Source: Corynebacterium pseudotuberculosis
GTDB taxonomy: Bacteria; Actinomycetota; Actinomycetes; Mycobacteriales; Mycobacteriaceae
Length of the DNA stretch: 64,000 nucleotides
Direction: 5' to 3'
Assembly: GCF_002155265.1 (NCBI RefSeq)
Contig: NZ_CP021251.1
Coordinates: 1,426,001 to 1,490,000, forward strand
This document shows, piece after piece, positions 1 through 10,353 of the stretch (the stretch's first letter is position 1; every line of letters begins with the position of its first letter). Position numbers and translations under genes: made by a program. The notes beneath the pieces are model-generated. The model saw nothing but the letters and a program-made list of their open reading frames with translations, did not search any database and was not told the origin of the DNA.

Positions 1-2
1 CG

Positions 3-587
3 GCGCACCCCACGTGGTCGATGGGACAAATGAATACACTAAACTCGGCGACTTTGGTAAATAAAGGACTGGAATTAATAGAAGCAACATTGCTTTTCGA
101 CGTCCCCGCAGATCACATTGACGTCACGGTGCATCCACAGTCGATAGTGCATTCCATGATTACTTTTTCGGATGGTGCGACTATCGCTCAGGCGTCTCCT
201 CCTTCTATGAAACTGCCGATTTCTCATGCCTTGGATTGGCCAGCACGCGTTCCAGACGCACAGCCTAGCCTTGATTTTTCTTCTGCAAGTTCTTGGGATT
301 TTATGCCTGTGGATAATCAAGCTTTCCCTGCCATTCGGCTTGCCCGTGAAGTTGCACTGGCAGGGGGAACCTATCCGGCGGTATATAACGCGGCTAATGA
401 AGAAGCCGCCGCTGCTTTTCTTGCCGGCAGGATTCGGTTCCCTCATATCGTGGATACTGTTGAAGAAATCGTCCAGAATGCTTCTGATTTTGCGGGAGAG
501 CCACATTCCGTAGACGAGATTTTGGCGCACGAGAAAGAAGCCCGACGTCGAGCAAATCTATTTGTGGATAAACTAGCTCAGAAATAG
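3..587 (+). CDS. dxr: 1-deoxy-D-xylulose 5-phosphate reductoisomerase, C-terminal part (start lies before the window)
   Basis: This enzyme rearranges and reduces DXP to 2-C-methyl-D-erythritol 4-phosphate with NADPH, the committed step of the MEP isoprenoid pathway in the cytosol. The reading frame is open to the left edge and gives 194 residues. The first residues read AHPTWSMG followed by [15 protein letters not shown], the conserved DXR core whose Glu (of KGLE) is a metal ligand in the family; the C-terminal helical domain follows and ends at TAG. About half of a roughly 390-residue family member is seen. It is followed after 54 nt by the site-2 protease gene, and ispG of the same pathway lies just beyond, an order common in actinobacteria. 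The in-frame ATG at 21 is internal to the conserved motif and is not the real start. Confidence 0.95.
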   Translation, partial: AHPTWSMGQMNTLNSATLVNKGLELIEATLLFDVPADHIDVTVHPQSIVHSMITFSDGATIAQASPPSMKLPISHALDWPARVPDAQPSLDFSSASSWDFMPVDNQAFPAIRLAREVALAGGTYPAVYNAANEEAAAAFLAGRIRFPHIVDTVEEIVQNASDFAGEPHSVDEILAHEKEARRRANLFVDKLAQK

Positions 588-641
588 TTGAGATTAATCG
601 TTGCTATACTCAGCTTTTCTTCAAATAAGGAGTTTTAGTTA

Positions 642-1856
642 GTGCTGTCTTATTTTATTGGTGTTGCCGCATTCGCTGTCGGTATAGCTGTCACCATCGC
701 ATTGCATGAGTGGGGACACTATACTGCGGCACGAGCATGTGGAATGCGGGTTCGCCGTTATTTTATTGGTTTTGGTCCCACAGTTTTTTCCTTTAAGCGG
801 GGCCACACAGAGTATGGCTTTAAAGCTGTGCCCTTGGGTGGATTCTGCGATATCGCGGGAATGACAAACCAAGATCAGGTGACACCAGAGGAAGCACCGC
901 ACTCAATGATGCATAAACCCTGGTGGCAGCGCATTATAGTGCTGTTGGGTGGCATCATAATGAACATTCTGGTGGCTTTGATTGTTCTCTATGGGGTGGC
1001 GGTGACCACGGGATTGCCCAACAACCATGTGGATACCACTGCTACAGTCGGAGAAACTTCTTGCGTAGCTCCTAAACAGATTGATGCTACGACGTTGGCC
1101 CCGTGTAATGGCGTAGGTCCTGCAGCTGAAGCCGGTTTGAGGCAAGGCGATAGGATTGTTGCCATCGACGGACAAGCTATGCGCTCATTTGTCACGGTCA
1201 GGGATTATGTTCGGGATAAAGCGGGAAAGACCGTAGCTGTTACTGTGGACCGAGATGGGGCACAGTTAACGTTTAATGTTCCGGTGGCAAACGCTTTGCG
1301 GTTAAATACCAAAGGGGAAGAAGTATCGGTTGGAGCTATCGGCGTATCCAGCGCGCCGTTGAAGAATGTCATTCTCCACTACGACGCGGTTTCAGCAGTG
1401 GGCGGAACGCTGAGTTATGCCGGTGACATGCTTGGCGCCACTCTTAAAGGACTTGCAGCGTTTCCCGCAAAAATACCAGGCGTTGCGGCCTCGATCCTTG
1501 GGGGACAGCGTGATCAAGAAAGCCCTGTGAGTGTTGTTGGTGCTTCACGTATCGGTGGTGAATTAGCTCAGAAATCCCTGTGGAGTATGTTCTTCTTGAT
1601 GCTTGCCAGCCTGAATTTTTTCCTTGCGCTGTTTAACCTCATCCCGCTTCCGCCGCTGGATGGTGGCCACATTGCGGTGGTGATCTATGAGAAGCTTCGT
1701 GATCTTCTCCGCAAAGCCCGTGGTCTAGAGCCCGCAGGACCAGCCGATTACACCAAGCTCATGCCGCTAACTGTTGGAGTCGCCGCACTTCTTATGGGCG
1801 TGGGAGCGTTGGTTATCATCGCCGATGTGGTCAACCCAATCAAGCTATTTGGCTGA
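642..1856 (+). CDS. rip1: Site-2 intramembrane zinc metalloprotease (RseP/Rip1 family, M50)
   Basis: A membrane protease that cuts transmembrane substrates such as anti-sigma factors. The 404-residue protein has the zinc motif HEWGH at residues 22-26 inside the first membrane helix, a PDZ domain at about 130-215 (motif GLRQGDRIVAIDG), and the second metal motif PLPPLDGGH near 335-343, with membrane helices at both ends. The GTG start at 642 has AAGGAG upstream with good spacing. Length and order match the Mycobacterium Rip1 type. It sits between dxr and ispG; the same order is seen in mycobacteria. The substrates cannot be read from the sequence. Catalytic residues are intact, so it should be active. 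Confidence 0.93.
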   Translation: MLSYFIGVAAFAVGIAVTIALHEWGHYTAARACGMRVRRYFIGFGPTVFSFKRGHTEYGFKAVPLGGFCDIAGMTNQDQVTPEEAPHSMMHKPWWQRIIVLLGGIIMNILVALIVLYGVAVTTGLPNNHVDTTATVGETSCVAPKQIDATTLAPCNGVGPAAEAGLRQGDRIVAIDGQAMRSFVTVRDYVRDKAGKTVAVTVDRDGAQLTFNVPVANALRLNTKGEEVSVGAIGVSSAPLKNVILHYDAVSAVGGTLSYAGDMLGATLKGLAAFPAKIPGVAASILGGQRDQESPVSVVGASRIGGELAQKSLWSMFFLMLASLNFFLALFNLIPLPPLDGGHIAVVIYEKLRDLLRKARGLEPAGPADYTKLMPLTVGVAALLMGVGALVIIADVVNPIKLFG

Positions 1857-1862
1857 TAACAG

Positions 1863-1908
1863 CCAGGCCAGCCCTCTCACAAACCTCTTTGAATTCGGGC
1901 TGGCCTGG
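1863..1908 (+). terminator. 12-bp perfect inverted repeat after rip1
   Basis: CCAGGCCAGCCC at 1863-1874 is exactly complementary to GGGCTGGCCTGG at 1897-1908, 22 nt apart, immediately after the rip1 stop. No T run follows, so it is either a U-tract-independent terminator or an RNA-stabilising hairpin. Confidence 0.5.
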
Positions 1909-1921
1909 GAGTGCTTATACA

Positions 1922-1949
1922 TTGTGATGAGTAAGCACGGTGCTAGAAT
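1922..1949 (+). promoter_or_regulatory. Candidate SigA promoter for ispG
   Basis: An extended -10 element TGCTAGAAT (hexamer TAGAAT at 1944-1949) lies 16 nt after TTGTGA at 1922-1927. It is upstream of the ispG GTG start (2015) and after the rip1 hairpin, so ispG may be transcribed on its own. A strong ribosome site AAGGAG lies at 2001-2006. Confidence 0.45.
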
Positions 1950-2014
1950 TTGGATTCATCTGATTTATCCCATTGTGATGGGTGTAGCCCATTTTTGTAC
2001 AAGGAGCATGCTTA

Positions 2015-3190
2015 GTGTCAATCACCACTGGACAACCTATTGGGCTTGGCCTTCCAGATGCGCCGCCACCAGTATTGGCTCCACGGCGTAAGACACGCCA
2101 GATCATGGTTGGAAACGTAGGGGTCGGTTCTGACTACCCGGTGTCTGTTCAATCGATGACAACGACTAAAACGCATGATGTCAATGCGACGCTTCAGCAA
2201 ATTGCTCAGTTGACCGCTAGCGGCTGCGATATTATTCGCGTGGCATGTCCTAAAACTGTGGACGCTGAGGCACTACCGATTATCGCCAAAAAATCTCCCA
2301 TTCCTGTGATTGCGGATATTCACTTTCAGCCGAAGTACATCTTTGCCGCTATCGACGCTGGATGCGCTGCAGTGCGTGTGAATCCGGGAAATATCAAAGA
2401 ATTTGATGGACGGGTAAAAGAAGTAGCTAAAGCGGCCGGTGACGCAGGAATTCCCATCCGCATCGGTGTTAACGCCGGGTCCTTGGATAAACGCCTCTTG
2501 GAAAAATACGGAAAAGCCACTCCTGAGGCCCTCGTAGAATCCGCGCTGTGGGAAGCCGGGCTGTTTGAAGATTGCGGATTTGGCGATATCGCCATTTCCG
2601 TAAAACACAATGATCCAGTGGTGATGGTTGAGGCCTACCGCCAGTTGGCCGCTCAGAGCGATTACCCATTGCATCTCGGTGTAACAGAAGCCGGACCTGC
2701 TTTCCAAGGCACGATTAAATCTTCTGTGGCTTTTGGTGCCCTTTTGTCGGAGGGAATCGGCGACACTATCAGAGTTTCGCTGTCTGCAGACCCTGTGGAA
2801 GAAATTAAGGTGGGCGACCAGATTCTACAGTCGCTCAACTTGCGAGAGCGTGGTTTGGAAATAGTGTCATGCCCTTCCTGCGGGCGTGCGCAAGTTGATG
2901 TGTACACCTTGGCAGAAGAAGTCACGGCAGCATTAGACGGAATGGATATTCCGCTGCGTGTTGCAGTAATGGGGTGCGTAGTTAACGGGCCAGGTGAAGC
3001 CCGTGATGCGGACTTGGGTGTTGCCTCCGGAAATGGCAAAGGTCAGATCTTTGTGCGTGGAGAGGTAATCAAGACCGTTCCAGAATCGCAGATCGTTGAG
3101 ACTTTGATTGAAGAAGCAATGCGTTTGGCGGAATCTGAAGGGCTAGAAATCAAAGAAGGTGCTGGCCCCCAGGTAAAAGTAACCCGCTAA
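2015..3190 (+). CDS. ispG: 4-hydroxy-3-methylbut-2-enyl diphosphate synthase (flavodoxin/ferredoxin)
   Basis: IspG (GcpE) converts methylerythritol cyclodiphosphate to HMBPP, the second-to-last MEP pathway step, using a [4Fe-4S] cluster. The 391-residue protein has the N-terminal TIM-barrel region and the C-terminal cluster domain: Cys286 and Cys289 in CPSCGR, Cys321 in [10 protein letters not shown], and Glu328, which correspond to the four cluster ligands of the family. The start is GTG with AAGGAG 8 nt upstream. It follows rip1 and dxr and ends at a strong terminator. Nothing is missing. Confidence 0.97.
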   Translation: MSITTGQPIGLGLPDAPPPVLAPRRKTRQIMVGNVGVGSDYPVSVQSMTTTKTHDVNATLQQIAQLTASGCDIIRVACPKTVDAEALPIIAKKSPIPVIADIHFQPKYIFAAIDAGCAAVRVNPGNIKEFDGRVKEVAKAAGDAGIPIRIGVNAGSLDKRLLEKYGKATPEALVESALWEAGLFEDCGFGDIAISVKHNDPVVMVEAYRQLAAQSDYPLHLGVTEAGPAFQGTIKSSVAFGALLSEGIGDTIRVSLSADPVEEIKVGDQILQSLNLRERGLEIVSCPSCGRAQVDVYTLAEEVTAALDGMDIPLRVAVMGCVVNGPGEARDADLGVASGNGKGQIFVRGEVIKTVPESQIVETLIEEAMRLAESEGLEIKEGAGPQVKVTR

Positions 3191-3202
3191 AAACGGAAAA
3201 CT

Positions 3203-3258
3203 CCCTATAGTTTTATGCCTGACACGGTGGATATAAAACTATAGGGATTTTTCTTTTT
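3203..3258 (+). terminator. Rho-independent terminator after ispG
   Basis: A 14-bp perfect stem, CCCTATAGTTTTAT at 3203-3216 and its complement at 3233-3246, is followed by ATTTTTCTTTTT. It closes the ispG unit. Confidence 0.9.
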
Positions 3259-3345
3259 AGGCTTCAGATGACATCGTAGTTTTCCCACTACAAACATGGT
3301 TGTGTCGCAGATAAAGTTTGCTCACTAAATGTTAGCCTTACGCCC

Positions 3346-5187
3346 ATGAGCATGCCCACTAATTCAATTCTGAAAACTATGGTCTCTTTGGGCCTTTCGA
3401 TGTGCTTGTTTTCTGGAACCTTGGTGGCATGCACGCCTAAGCCCGCGTCAGCGGACCCTACGGCGAAAGCCTTTCTGGCTGATCTTAAAGACGCCAACTT
3501 TAGTGCTGCAGGGGCTCACACCGATAGCGCGGATAAAGTAAGTTCGGTGTTGGAATCCTCGTGGAAAGGACTCCAAGCGGAAAGATTGCGTGCTGAGATC
3601 ACATCGGTGGACACAAAAGATACAATTGCGACCGCTCGATATACTATGACCTGGGATTTACCTCGTGATAGGACTTTTAGCTATGAAACATCTATGACGC
3701 TGAATCGGATAAATGGGGAATGGAAAATCCGTTGGCAGCCATCAGCTTTGCATCCTCGGCTAGGTGCGAATCAGCACCTCGAATTGCGGGCGATTAACGC
3801 AGAACGCGCTAGCGTGGTTTCCTCCGACGGCGCCGCAATTTTGGTGCCTGGTATTAAATATCGCCTGCTTATCGACGCTCCCAGCGTAACAGACAAGGAT
3901 ACGGTCGCGCGTACGGTTGCGGCCCACTTACATTCTGCTCGAAGTTATGATGAAACGATCCCTGATATTAAAGCCAATGAGCTCGCAGACGATCTAAAAG
4001 CAGCAAAGGGGCGTTACTCGGTTACGCTACTGAGCCAGCAAACGGGTGAGGCCTTGCAAGGGCAGCTTATTGGCATCAACGGAGTGACGTTGAATAAAGA
4101 AGCAGCATTGGTAAATAAAGACCCACGTTTTGCTCCGGACATTATTAAACGAGTGTCAAAAATCGTTGATAGTCAGTTAGAGGGCGACAATGGGTGGACC
4201 GTGTCTTCGGTTACGGCTGATGGCGCTGCACTGGAAAATATTGAATATCATGCCCCAAAGGTAGCTCCCGCTGTCCGGATCAGCATTGATCAAAAGGTGC
4301 AGCAGGCTGCGGAATCTGCAGTGAATTTAAGAAAAGACATGAAGACAATGATCGTTGCGATCCGTCCTTCTAACGGGGAGATTCTAGCTGTCGCGCAGAC
4401 TCCCAAAGCAGATGAAGAGGGCGATCTTGCTCTTAACGGTCAATTTCCTCCGGGATCAACGTTTAAGGTAGTCACTGCTTCTGCCGGTATACAAGACGAA
4501 GGGTTAAACGCTGGCAGTATCGTGCCATGCCCGGGCACGATGAATATCTATGGAAGAACAGTAACTAACTACAATGCTTTTTCGCTGGGTAATGTCCCTT
4601 TACAAAAGGCCTTTGCGCGATCGTGTAACACCACCTTTGCCAATATTTCTGAGAAGCTAGGTCAGGGACAACTTAAACAAATCGGAAGTCAATTTGGCAT
4701 CGGCGTGGATTATGACATCCCTGGCTTGAATACCCTCACCGGGTCAATTCCGGAAGGAGAGACTCCGCTTGATCGCACCGAGGCGGGATATGGTCAGGGA
4801 AAGGTTCTAGTGTCTCCCTTTGGGATGGCATTGATGTCTGCGACCGCTGCCGCAGGGAAAACGCCAACTCCGACACTGATCTCCGGACGAGAAACAAAAA
4901 TGGATAAGCATCCTGAAGCGCTCAAGCCAGAAACCATTGATCAGCTTCGTTCTTTAATGGGGGCGGTTACCAAACCCGGTGGAACTGCCGCCGGTATGAG
5001 TGCTGGCGGAGAGATCTTTGGAAAGACTGGCGAAGCAGAAATTAACGGTGGTTCCCATGCTTGGTTTACGGGGTATCGAGGAGACTTGGCCTTTGCTACT
5101 CTCATCGTTTTGGGCGGTGGCTCTGAAGCATCTGTGGCAATAACCGACAATTTTCTGAGAAACCTCGACGAGCTTAATGCTCATTGA
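3346..5187 (+). CDS. Lipoprotein class B penicillin-binding protein (transpeptidase, MecA-like N-terminal domain)
   Basis: This is a 613-residue DD-transpeptidase that cross-links peptidoglycan on the outer face of the membrane. It has a lipoprotein signal with lipobox LVAC (Cys29), an NTF2-like MecA N-terminal domain at about 35-135, a dimerisation domain, and a transpeptidase domain with all three active-site motifs: STFK at 371-374 (nucleophile Ser371), SCN at 426-428 and KTG at 560-562. Being lipid-anchored rather than membrane-helix-anchored is typical of the actinobacterial PBP2-type lipoproteins. The ATG at 3346 is followed by a second ATG two codons later. It stands alone between the ispG terminator and map. 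Confidence 0.9.
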   Translation: MSMPTNSILKTMVSLGLSMCLFSGTLVACTPKPASADPTAKAFLADLKDANFSAAGAHTDSADKVSSVLESSWKGLQAERLRAEITSVDTKDTIATARYTMTWDLPRDRTFSYETSMTLNRINGEWKIRWQPSALHPRLGANQHLELRAINAERASVVSSDGAAILVPGIKYRLLIDAPSVTDKDTVARTVAAHLHSARSYDETIPDIKANELADDLKAAKGRYSVTLLSQQTGEALQGQLIGINGVTLNKEAALVNKDPRFAPDIIKRVSKIVDSQLEGDNGWTVSSVTADGAALENIEYHAPKVAPAVRISIDQKVQQAAESAVNLRKDMKTMIVAIRPSNGEILAVAQTPKADEEGDLALNGQFPPGSTFKVVTASAGIQDEGLNAGSIVPCPGTMNIYGRTVTNYNAFSLGNVPLQKAFARSCNTTFANISEKLGQGQLKQIGSQFGIGVDYDIPGLNTLTGSIPEGETPLDRTEAGYGQGKVLVSPFGMALMSATAAAGKTPTPTLISGRETKMDKHPEALKPETIDQLRSLMGAVTKPGGTAAGMSAGGEIFGKTGEAEINGGSHAWFTGYRGDLAFATLIVLGGGSEASVAITDNFLRNLDELNAH

Positions 5188-5256
5188 TCAAGCCGGAAGC
5201 GTCAAGATGTGAGGTAACGGGAGGCGTCGACAAGCTTAATCGCTTAAAGGGATAGC

Positions 5257-6150
5257 ATGGGAGGCATGTCTTATAACCGTAAATCCCTTGTACCTGGAAA
5301 ACAGAGCGCTACTCGTGAGGTTCCAGCGCATATCGAGCGTCCGGAATATGTTTGGAAAGATACTGTGCAAGAAGCTATCGGTGAGCCTTTTGTGCAGACC
5401 CCCGAGACAATCGAAGCAATGCGCGAAGCATCCAAGATTGCTGCCAATGCCTTGCACGTAGCAGGGGCCGCCGTAGCACCCGGGGTGACTACCGATGAAC
5501 TTGACCGCATCGCACATGAATATATGTGCGATCACGGAGCCTATCCATCCTGCTTGGGGTATCGTCATTTCCCTAAATCGGTGTGCGTGAGTCTTAATGA
5601 GATCGTATGTCATGGGATCCCGGATTCCACAGTTATTCAAGACGGTGACATTGTGAACATTGATGTCACCGCATACAAAAACGGAGTGCATGGTGACACC
5701 AATGCAACATTCCTCGCTGGAAATGTATCAGAGGAACACCGGTTGCTTGTTGAAAGAACCAAAGAAGCAACCCTCCGCGGAATTCGTGCTGCAAAACCGG
5801 GCCGTGAGATTAACGTAATCGGTAGAGTAATTGAGTCTTATGCCAAGCGATTTGGCTATAACGTAGTTACTGATTTCACCGGACACGGGATCGGAACCAC
5901 ATTCCATAATGGGCTTGTGGTTTTGCACTATGACTCTGATGCCTATCAGGACGTACTAGAGCCAGGTATGACGCTAACTGTGGAACCCATGCTTAATCTA
6001 GGAGGTCTGGATTATCGTATCTGGGATGATGATTGGACCGTGCAAAACACAGATTTTAAATTCAGTGCGCAGTTTGAGCACACTTTAGTTATTACTGAAG
6101 ACGGCAACGAGATTCTTACTATTCCGGATGCGGACCTTGAAGTTAAGTAG
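5257..6150 (+). CDS. map: Methionine aminopeptidase, type I
   Basis: This enzyme removes the initiator methionine from nascent proteins. The 297-residue pita-bread fold has the five metal ligands in order: Asp in NIDVTAY, Asp in HGDTNAT, His in GHGIGTTFH, Glu in LTVEPM and Glu in QFEHTL. About 40 N-terminal residues rich in Arg, Lys and Pro precede the catalytic domain, as in the actinobacterial long form (MapB type). AAAGGG 5 nt before ATG 5257 supports this start; an ATG three codons later (5266) is an alternative. It lies 70 nt after the penicillin-binding protein gene. Confidence 0.95.
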   Translation: MGGMSYNRKSLVPGKQSATREVPAHIERPEYVWKDTVQEAIGEPFVQTPETIEAMREASKIAANALHVAGAAVAPGVTTDELDRIAHEYMCDHGAYPSCLGYRHFPKSVCVSLNEIVCHGIPDSTVIQDGDIVNIDVTAYKNGVHGDTNATFLAGNVSEEHRLLVERTKEATLRGIRAAKPGREINVIGRVIESYAKRFGYNVVTDFTGHGIGTTFHNGLVVLHYDSDAYQDVLEPGMTLTVEPMLNLGGLDYRIWDDDWTVQNTDFKFSAQFEHTLVITEDGNEILTIPDADLEVK

Positions 6151-6245
6151 TTCTCTCTGGCAGCTATTATTCTGATGTAATCAGACTGCGGTTTTAGCGT
6201 CACTGCGTTGTCTTGCTCTATCGGTTGTCGCCTTTTGGGGTTTAT

Positions 6246-7691
6246 ATGAAGTCATTTCTAGTTGCTGGATGCACATCGGATGCCGGAAAATCTGTGGTAG
6301 TGGCTGGCTTGTGCCGTGCATTTGCGAGACGTGGCATAAAAGTTGCCCCGTTTAAAGCCCAAAATATGTCGAATAACTCGGCGGTGACACCCGATGGCGG
6401 CGAGATAGGACGAGCGCAAGCACTACAAGCTTGTGCCTGTGGGCTCGCTCCCAGCACGGCTTTTAATCCGATTTTGTTAAAACCGGGGTCAGACCGGACC
6501 TCACAGCTTGTGGTGAATGGTAAAGCTGCCGGCAACGTGAGCGCCCGCAACTATATCGAGTATCGCGCTCAGCTAAGGACCGTAGCTGCAGAGGCTCTTA
6601 ACGCATTACGCTCGGAATATGAAGTTGTGATTTGCGAGGGAGCAGGGTCGCCTGCAGAGATAAACCTCAGGGAAACGGACGTTGCAAATTTTGGGTTAGC
6701 TGAAGCTTGTGATCTTCCGGTCTATTTGGTGGGGGATATAGATCGGGGCGGAGTTTTAGCTCATTTTTTTGGTACTCATCAGATTGTTTCCGAGCAAGAT
6801 CGAGCACGAATCACAGGGTTTATTGTTAATAAATTCCGGGGGGATCAATCGATCCTTGAACCAGGGCTAGATGATCTAGAAAAACGGCTTGGAGTGCCCA
6901 CTGTCGCTGTTTTGCCCTTTATCAAAGGACTATGGATAGATGCGGAAGATTCTCTCCAAACACATATAGGGTCCACTGTTGGTCCCGCTTCTCCGGCTCT
7001 TGGCGCGCAGCGTTTGCGGGTGGCGGCGGTGAGGCTTCCGCGAGTATCCAATGCCACTGATGTAGAAGCTTTGGCATGTGAACCGGGGGTGACGGTTTCT
7101 TGGACTGTGGATCCTGACCAAGTTCATGAGGCAGATGTGGTGATACTACCTGGTTCAAAAGCGACCGTAAGTGATTTGAACTGGTCAAGACGCACGGGGA
7201 TCGCAGAGGCCATCATAGAAAGAGCTCGCCAAGAAGCCCCAGTTTTAGGCATCTGCGGTGGTTTTCAGATGATGTGTGCGAGCATTCATGATCCCGTGGA
7301 ATCTGGGACTCACAAGCCCGTACAAGGCCTAGGAATCTTTGACATTGATATAGCTTTCCATCCGGAAAAAACCTTAATAAGACACGATCATGGCGGTTAT
7401 GAGGTCCACCACGGCCGAGTTATGCGTTCTACCGAAACCCCGTGGATAGGGGAGGAGGGGGCGGTTAAGGGCGCATGTTTTGGCACACACCGGCATGGGT
7501 ATCTCGAATCGGATCCAGCGCGTAGAGAATTTTTGCGACGCATCGTTGCGTTGACGGGACGAACGGGCTTTGTGCTTGATCCCAAAACGTCTTTTCAGGG
7601 TGAGCGAGACAAACAACTCGATCTACTAGCAGATAGTATTGAGAAGCATTGGGATATTGATGCTTTAATCCGTGATCTTTCTAGTGCGTAG
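6246..7691 (+). CDS. cobQ: Cobyric acid synthase (glutamine-hydrolysing)
   Basis: CobQ (CbiP) amidates the b, d, e and g carboxylates of adenosylcobyrinic a,c-diamide using glutamine and ATP. The protein of 481 residues has an N-terminal dethiobiotin-synthetase-like ATPase domain (GCTSDAGKS, then FKAQNMSNN) and a C-terminal class I glutamine amidotransferase domain with the nucleophile in GICGGFQMM and the catalytic His in HRHGYLES. I chose ATG 6246, where homology begins; an in-frame upstream TTG at 6213 would add 11 residues without homology. No cobalamin riboswitch is visible in the 95 nt upstream. It is separated from the other cob genes by about 6 kb. Confidence 0.93.
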   Translation: MKSFLVAGCTSDAGKSVVVAGLCRAFARRGIKVAPFKAQNMSNNSAVTPDGGEIGRAQALQACACGLAPSTAFNPILLKPGSDRTSQLVVNGKAAGNVSARNYIEYRAQLRTVAAEALNALRSEYEVVICEGAGSPAEINLRETDVANFGLAEACDLPVYLVGDIDRGGVLAHFFGTHQIVSEQDRARITGFIVNKFRGDQSILEPGLDDLEKRLGVPTVAVLPFIKGLWIDAEDSLQTHIGSTVGPASPALGAQRLRVAAVRLPRVSNATDVEALACEPGVTVSWTVDPDQVHEADVVILPGSKATVSDLNWSRRTGIAEAIIERARQEAPVLGICGGFQMMCASIHDPVESGTHKPVQGLGIFDIDIAFHPEKTLIRHDHGGYEVHHGRVMRSTETPWIGEEGAVKGACFGTHRHGYLESDPARREFLRRIVALTGRTGFVLDPKTSFQGERDKQLDLLADSIEKHWDIDALIRDLSSA

Positions 7692-7737
7692 TCTAATTAG
7701 CTGCTAGCCCACGTGATAAAAGCACAGCAAGGCCGCG

Positions 7738-8922
7738 TTATGCAGCTCGAATTTCTTGGTGGGAGTCTGTGGCCGCTGCTGCGGTAACGCCGTGTGATGC
7801 CGAAGACTTCCTAACTGGAAGGTGCGCGGCGGCATTGTTTTTAATTCGTACACGATAGCTTGGCAGCAGCATGGCCGACATGATGCTAAGCAAGCAACAA
7901 CCGGCATAAGTTAGCGTTATTAGGTTTGCGTTGAGTGGTGCGCCCGCGATGATGTGCATGCAGAAAATAAACTGCACCGTCGCCAAAATAGCTGCAGCAG
8001 TGAGCAGCAACAGGACTGAGAGATTACGCAAAGCTATGCGTAGAAGCCAGACTATGGAGGCGATAAGGGCTGTTAGAGCAATCAGCACTGGTGCTAGAGA
8101 TAGGAACACCGAGTATTCAGCGATAGCGGAAAACTTCCCAGAAATAGAAAGCCATGCATTTAAGAGCGGTAAGAGCACCAGGACTGTTGAGATCCAGCGT
8201 AATCGCTGTGGGAAAAAGAATAGACTTCCTATAAAAATTGCTATTCCTGCAGAGGGCATCGCAATGGTGACAAGGATAATATTCAGAGGCGCATACAAAG
8301 CACTAGGAAAAAAGCGGTCGAAAGCACTCAACATACCTGTGGCTAAAACTACAAAACTAGGTACAGCGACAAGAAAAGAAGAGAGAAGGTGACGTGACTT
8401 TCTAGAAAGCGAATGTCGGATCGCATAAGGTAACCCCAGCGTACTAACAAGCGTGGCCAGAGCAGCTGCAGCCCCCATTGCCATCCTCATAGCCAATGCA
8501 ATCGCTGTGACATGGTTGTCTCGCATCGTCGAGGAAGCGAGCGTGGCCAGAGCAATACCAATTGCAGTGGACATGCTTATCACAGCACAACGAAGCCTAC
8601 GGACCTGAGCAGTAGACCATTGCGATGGAGTTTGACTGTGCAGAATAGCGGCCTTTCGGTCGTATAAGCTCATATACCCTCGTGATCCATTGGTATTTCG
8701 GCATGGCGTTTTCCCTTGTAAAGACAAAGTGAACGTCGTGCTTTTCATGGGGGCCACAGAAAATTTAAAGACAACCTCGAAGGGTGAAGACGTCGAAAAG
8801 CTTTCTGTGGAGTGCGTCTCATAGGTTACGCTTTTGCTCTGAAACGTGGGGGAGCGCACGCCGATGAAAAACAGAATATAGGAGGAAACAATAAAAGCCG
8901 CAAGCGACCAAAACGGTAGCAC
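7738..8922 (-). CDS. Unrecognised polytopic membrane protein
   Basis: I do not recognise a family. The open frame gives 394 residues with a hydrophobic N-terminal segment (5-22), a Ser/Thr-rich stretch (about 30-80), and then about eight or nine hydrophobic helices from residue 110 to 365, ending in a basic, Ala-rich tail. The start is uncertain. GTG 8922 has no ribosome site, whereas ATG 8673 (residue 84) is preceded by GAGGG with good spacing and would give a 311-residue protein without the first segment. The gene begins 39 nt after the mtr stop on the same strand and is probably cotranscribed with it. It converges on cobQ. Confidence 0.65.
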   Translation of the reverse strand: MLPFWSLAAFIVSSYILFFIGVRSPTFQSKSVTYETHSTESFSTSSPFEVVFKFSVAPMKSTTFTLSLQGKTPCRNTNGSRGYMSLYDRKAAILHSQTPSQWSTAQVRRLRCAVISMSTAIGIALATLASSTMRDNHVTAIALAMRMAMGAAAALATLVSTLGLPYAIRHSLSRKSRHLLSSFLVAVPSFVVLATGMLSAFDRFFPSALYAPLNIILVTIAMPSAGIAIFIGSLFFFPQRLRWISTVLVLLPLLNAWLSISGKFSAIAEYSVFLSLAPVLIALTALIASIVWLLRIALRNLSVLLLLTAAAILATVQFIFCMHIIAGAPLNANLITLTYAGCCLLSIMSAMLLPSYRVRIKNNAAAHLPVRKSSASHGVTAAAATDSHQEIRAA

Positions 8923-8961
8923 TTGCAGCTTTTAGATTTAGATTAAGCCTCTGTGTGAAAG

Positions 8962-10353
8962 CTAAGAGAAATCAAGACCCAAGAGGGCATTTTCTGTTAA
9001 CTCTGGCAGTGCCGGGTGGATCCAGTACTGCTTAGTGGCAACATCACGAACATCAAGTTTAAAGGCCATAACGGTAATGAGTTGCTGCACTAGCGTGGAA
9101 GCCTGGGGACCGATAAAATGAGCGCCCAGCAGCAGCCCGGTATCTTTGTCTGCGATGAGTTTGACAAAATGTTCGGTGTCTTCCATTGCCCAACCATAGG
9201 CAACATCGCCATAATTCTGAATCTTAACGGTGATGTTGTATCCGGCGGCTCTAGCCTCATCTTCGGTTAAACCAACTGTTCCGATTTGTGGGTGGGTAAA
9301 AACCGCAGCCGGGACATTCTCGTGAGGCATGGACTGAAGATCTTCTGGGTGCAAAAGGTTATGTTTTACTGCCCGCATTTCAGCATTAGCTACGTGTTTG
9401 AGCAAATACGGTGAGGATACATCGCCCAAAGCCCAAACATCAGGAGCCGTGGTACGTCCGTATTGGTCAACCTTAATCCGGCGACCATCCATTTCTACGC
9501 CAGCGTTATCTAGGTCCATGAGGTCGCCATTGGGGATACGGCCGGTGGCTACGAGGAAGACTTCTCCTTCTGCTGTGGATCCATCATCCAAAGTAAGCGT
9601 AACCGTTCCGTCGTTTTCTGTGATGGATTGGATAGTGCGGCCTAGCCTGCAATCTAGTTTTTCTTTAGTGATCTCAGTGAATCGATCAGAAATATCGGAA
9701 TCAAGCTGTCGCAGGAGCTTCTGAGAACGGTTTACTACGGTAACTTTCACCCCGAGAGCATCAAAGACATGAGCAAATTCCATGGCAATGTATCCGCCGC
9801 CCATCACCACCATAGACGTGGGTAAGGATTCTAAACGCATGATGGTCTCGTTGGTGTAATAATGCACGCCTGAGTCGATGACTTTTTGGTCGATGAATGG
9901 ACGAGAACCAGTAGCTATGACAATACGATCACCAGAGATAATAGCTTCTTTGTCTCCTTGACCTGTGCGTATGGTCTTCGGCGCTACAAAAGATGCGTGC
10001 TGGTCGTAGACGTCAATATTGGGAGTCTTTGGGCCGCGTCTGTATTCTTCACCAGAAGCGGAAATGGGATCGATACGGTCACGGAAAACCCGATTGACAA
10101 TAGACGGCCAATCCACGGCGGAAACCTCGGCTGAAATGCCGTAGCGTTCAGACTCTCGTACTGCTAAAGCGATTTCAGAGGCGTACACAAACATTTTTGT
10201 TGGGATGCAACCAACGTTGAGGCATGTCCCGCCGAAGGCTCCCTTTTCTACTATTGCAATGGACTTATCGTGAAACTCAGGGCCCGGAATAGAATTTCCG
10301 GATCCTGTGCCAATAATGATCAAATCGTAGTGTTTGTGGGCCTGCTCGCTCAA
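8962..10353 (-). CDS. mtr: Mycothione reductase
   Basis: This NADPH-dependent flavoenzyme reduces mycothiol disulfide and keeps the actinobacterial low-molecular-weight thiol reduced. The 463-residue protein has an FAD-binding GTGSGN loop at 16-21, the redox pair Cys44/Cys49 in GGTCLNVGCIPTK, an NAD(P) loop GGGYIAMEFA, the second FAD motif WALGDVS, and the C-terminal catalytic His446-Glu451 pair in HPALPE. It is distinguished from lipoamide dehydrogenase by the TGSGNS start and the KMFVYA sequence after the redox site. A SigH-like promoter lies about 140 nt upstream. The unknown membrane protein follows downstream. Confidence 0.9.
   Translation of the reverse strand: MSEQAHKHYDLIIIGTGSGNSIPGPEFHDKSIAIVEKGAFGGTCLNVGCIPTKMFVYASEIALAVRESERYGISAEVSAVDWPSIVNRVFRDRIDPISASGEEYRRGPKTPNIDVYDQHASFVAPKTIRTGQGDKEAIISGDRIVIATGSRPFIDQKVIDSGVHYYTNETIMRLESLPTSMVVMGGGYIAMEFAHVFDALGVKVTVVNRSQKLLRQLDSDISDRFTEITKEKLDCRLGRTIQSITENDGTVTLTLDDGSTAEGEVFLVATGRIPNGDLMDLDNAGVEMDGRRIKVDQYGRTTAPDVWALGDVSSPYLLKHVANAEMRAVKHNLLHPEDLQSMPHENVPAAVFTHPQIGTVGLTEDEARAAGYNITVKIQNYGDVAYGWAMEDTEHFVKLIADKDTGLLLGAHFIGPQASTLVQQLITVMAFKLDVRDVATKQYWIHPALPELTENALLGLDFS

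Noticed and set aside
6151-6245. Cobalamin riboswitch before cobQ
   Set aside because: The 95-nt region is too short and lacks the conserved B12 box; only a small hairpin is present.
7931-8392. 153-residue plus-strand ORF opposite the unknown membrane protein
   Set aside because: It is a shadow of the hydrophobic minus-strand gene; no ribosome site or recognisable domain.
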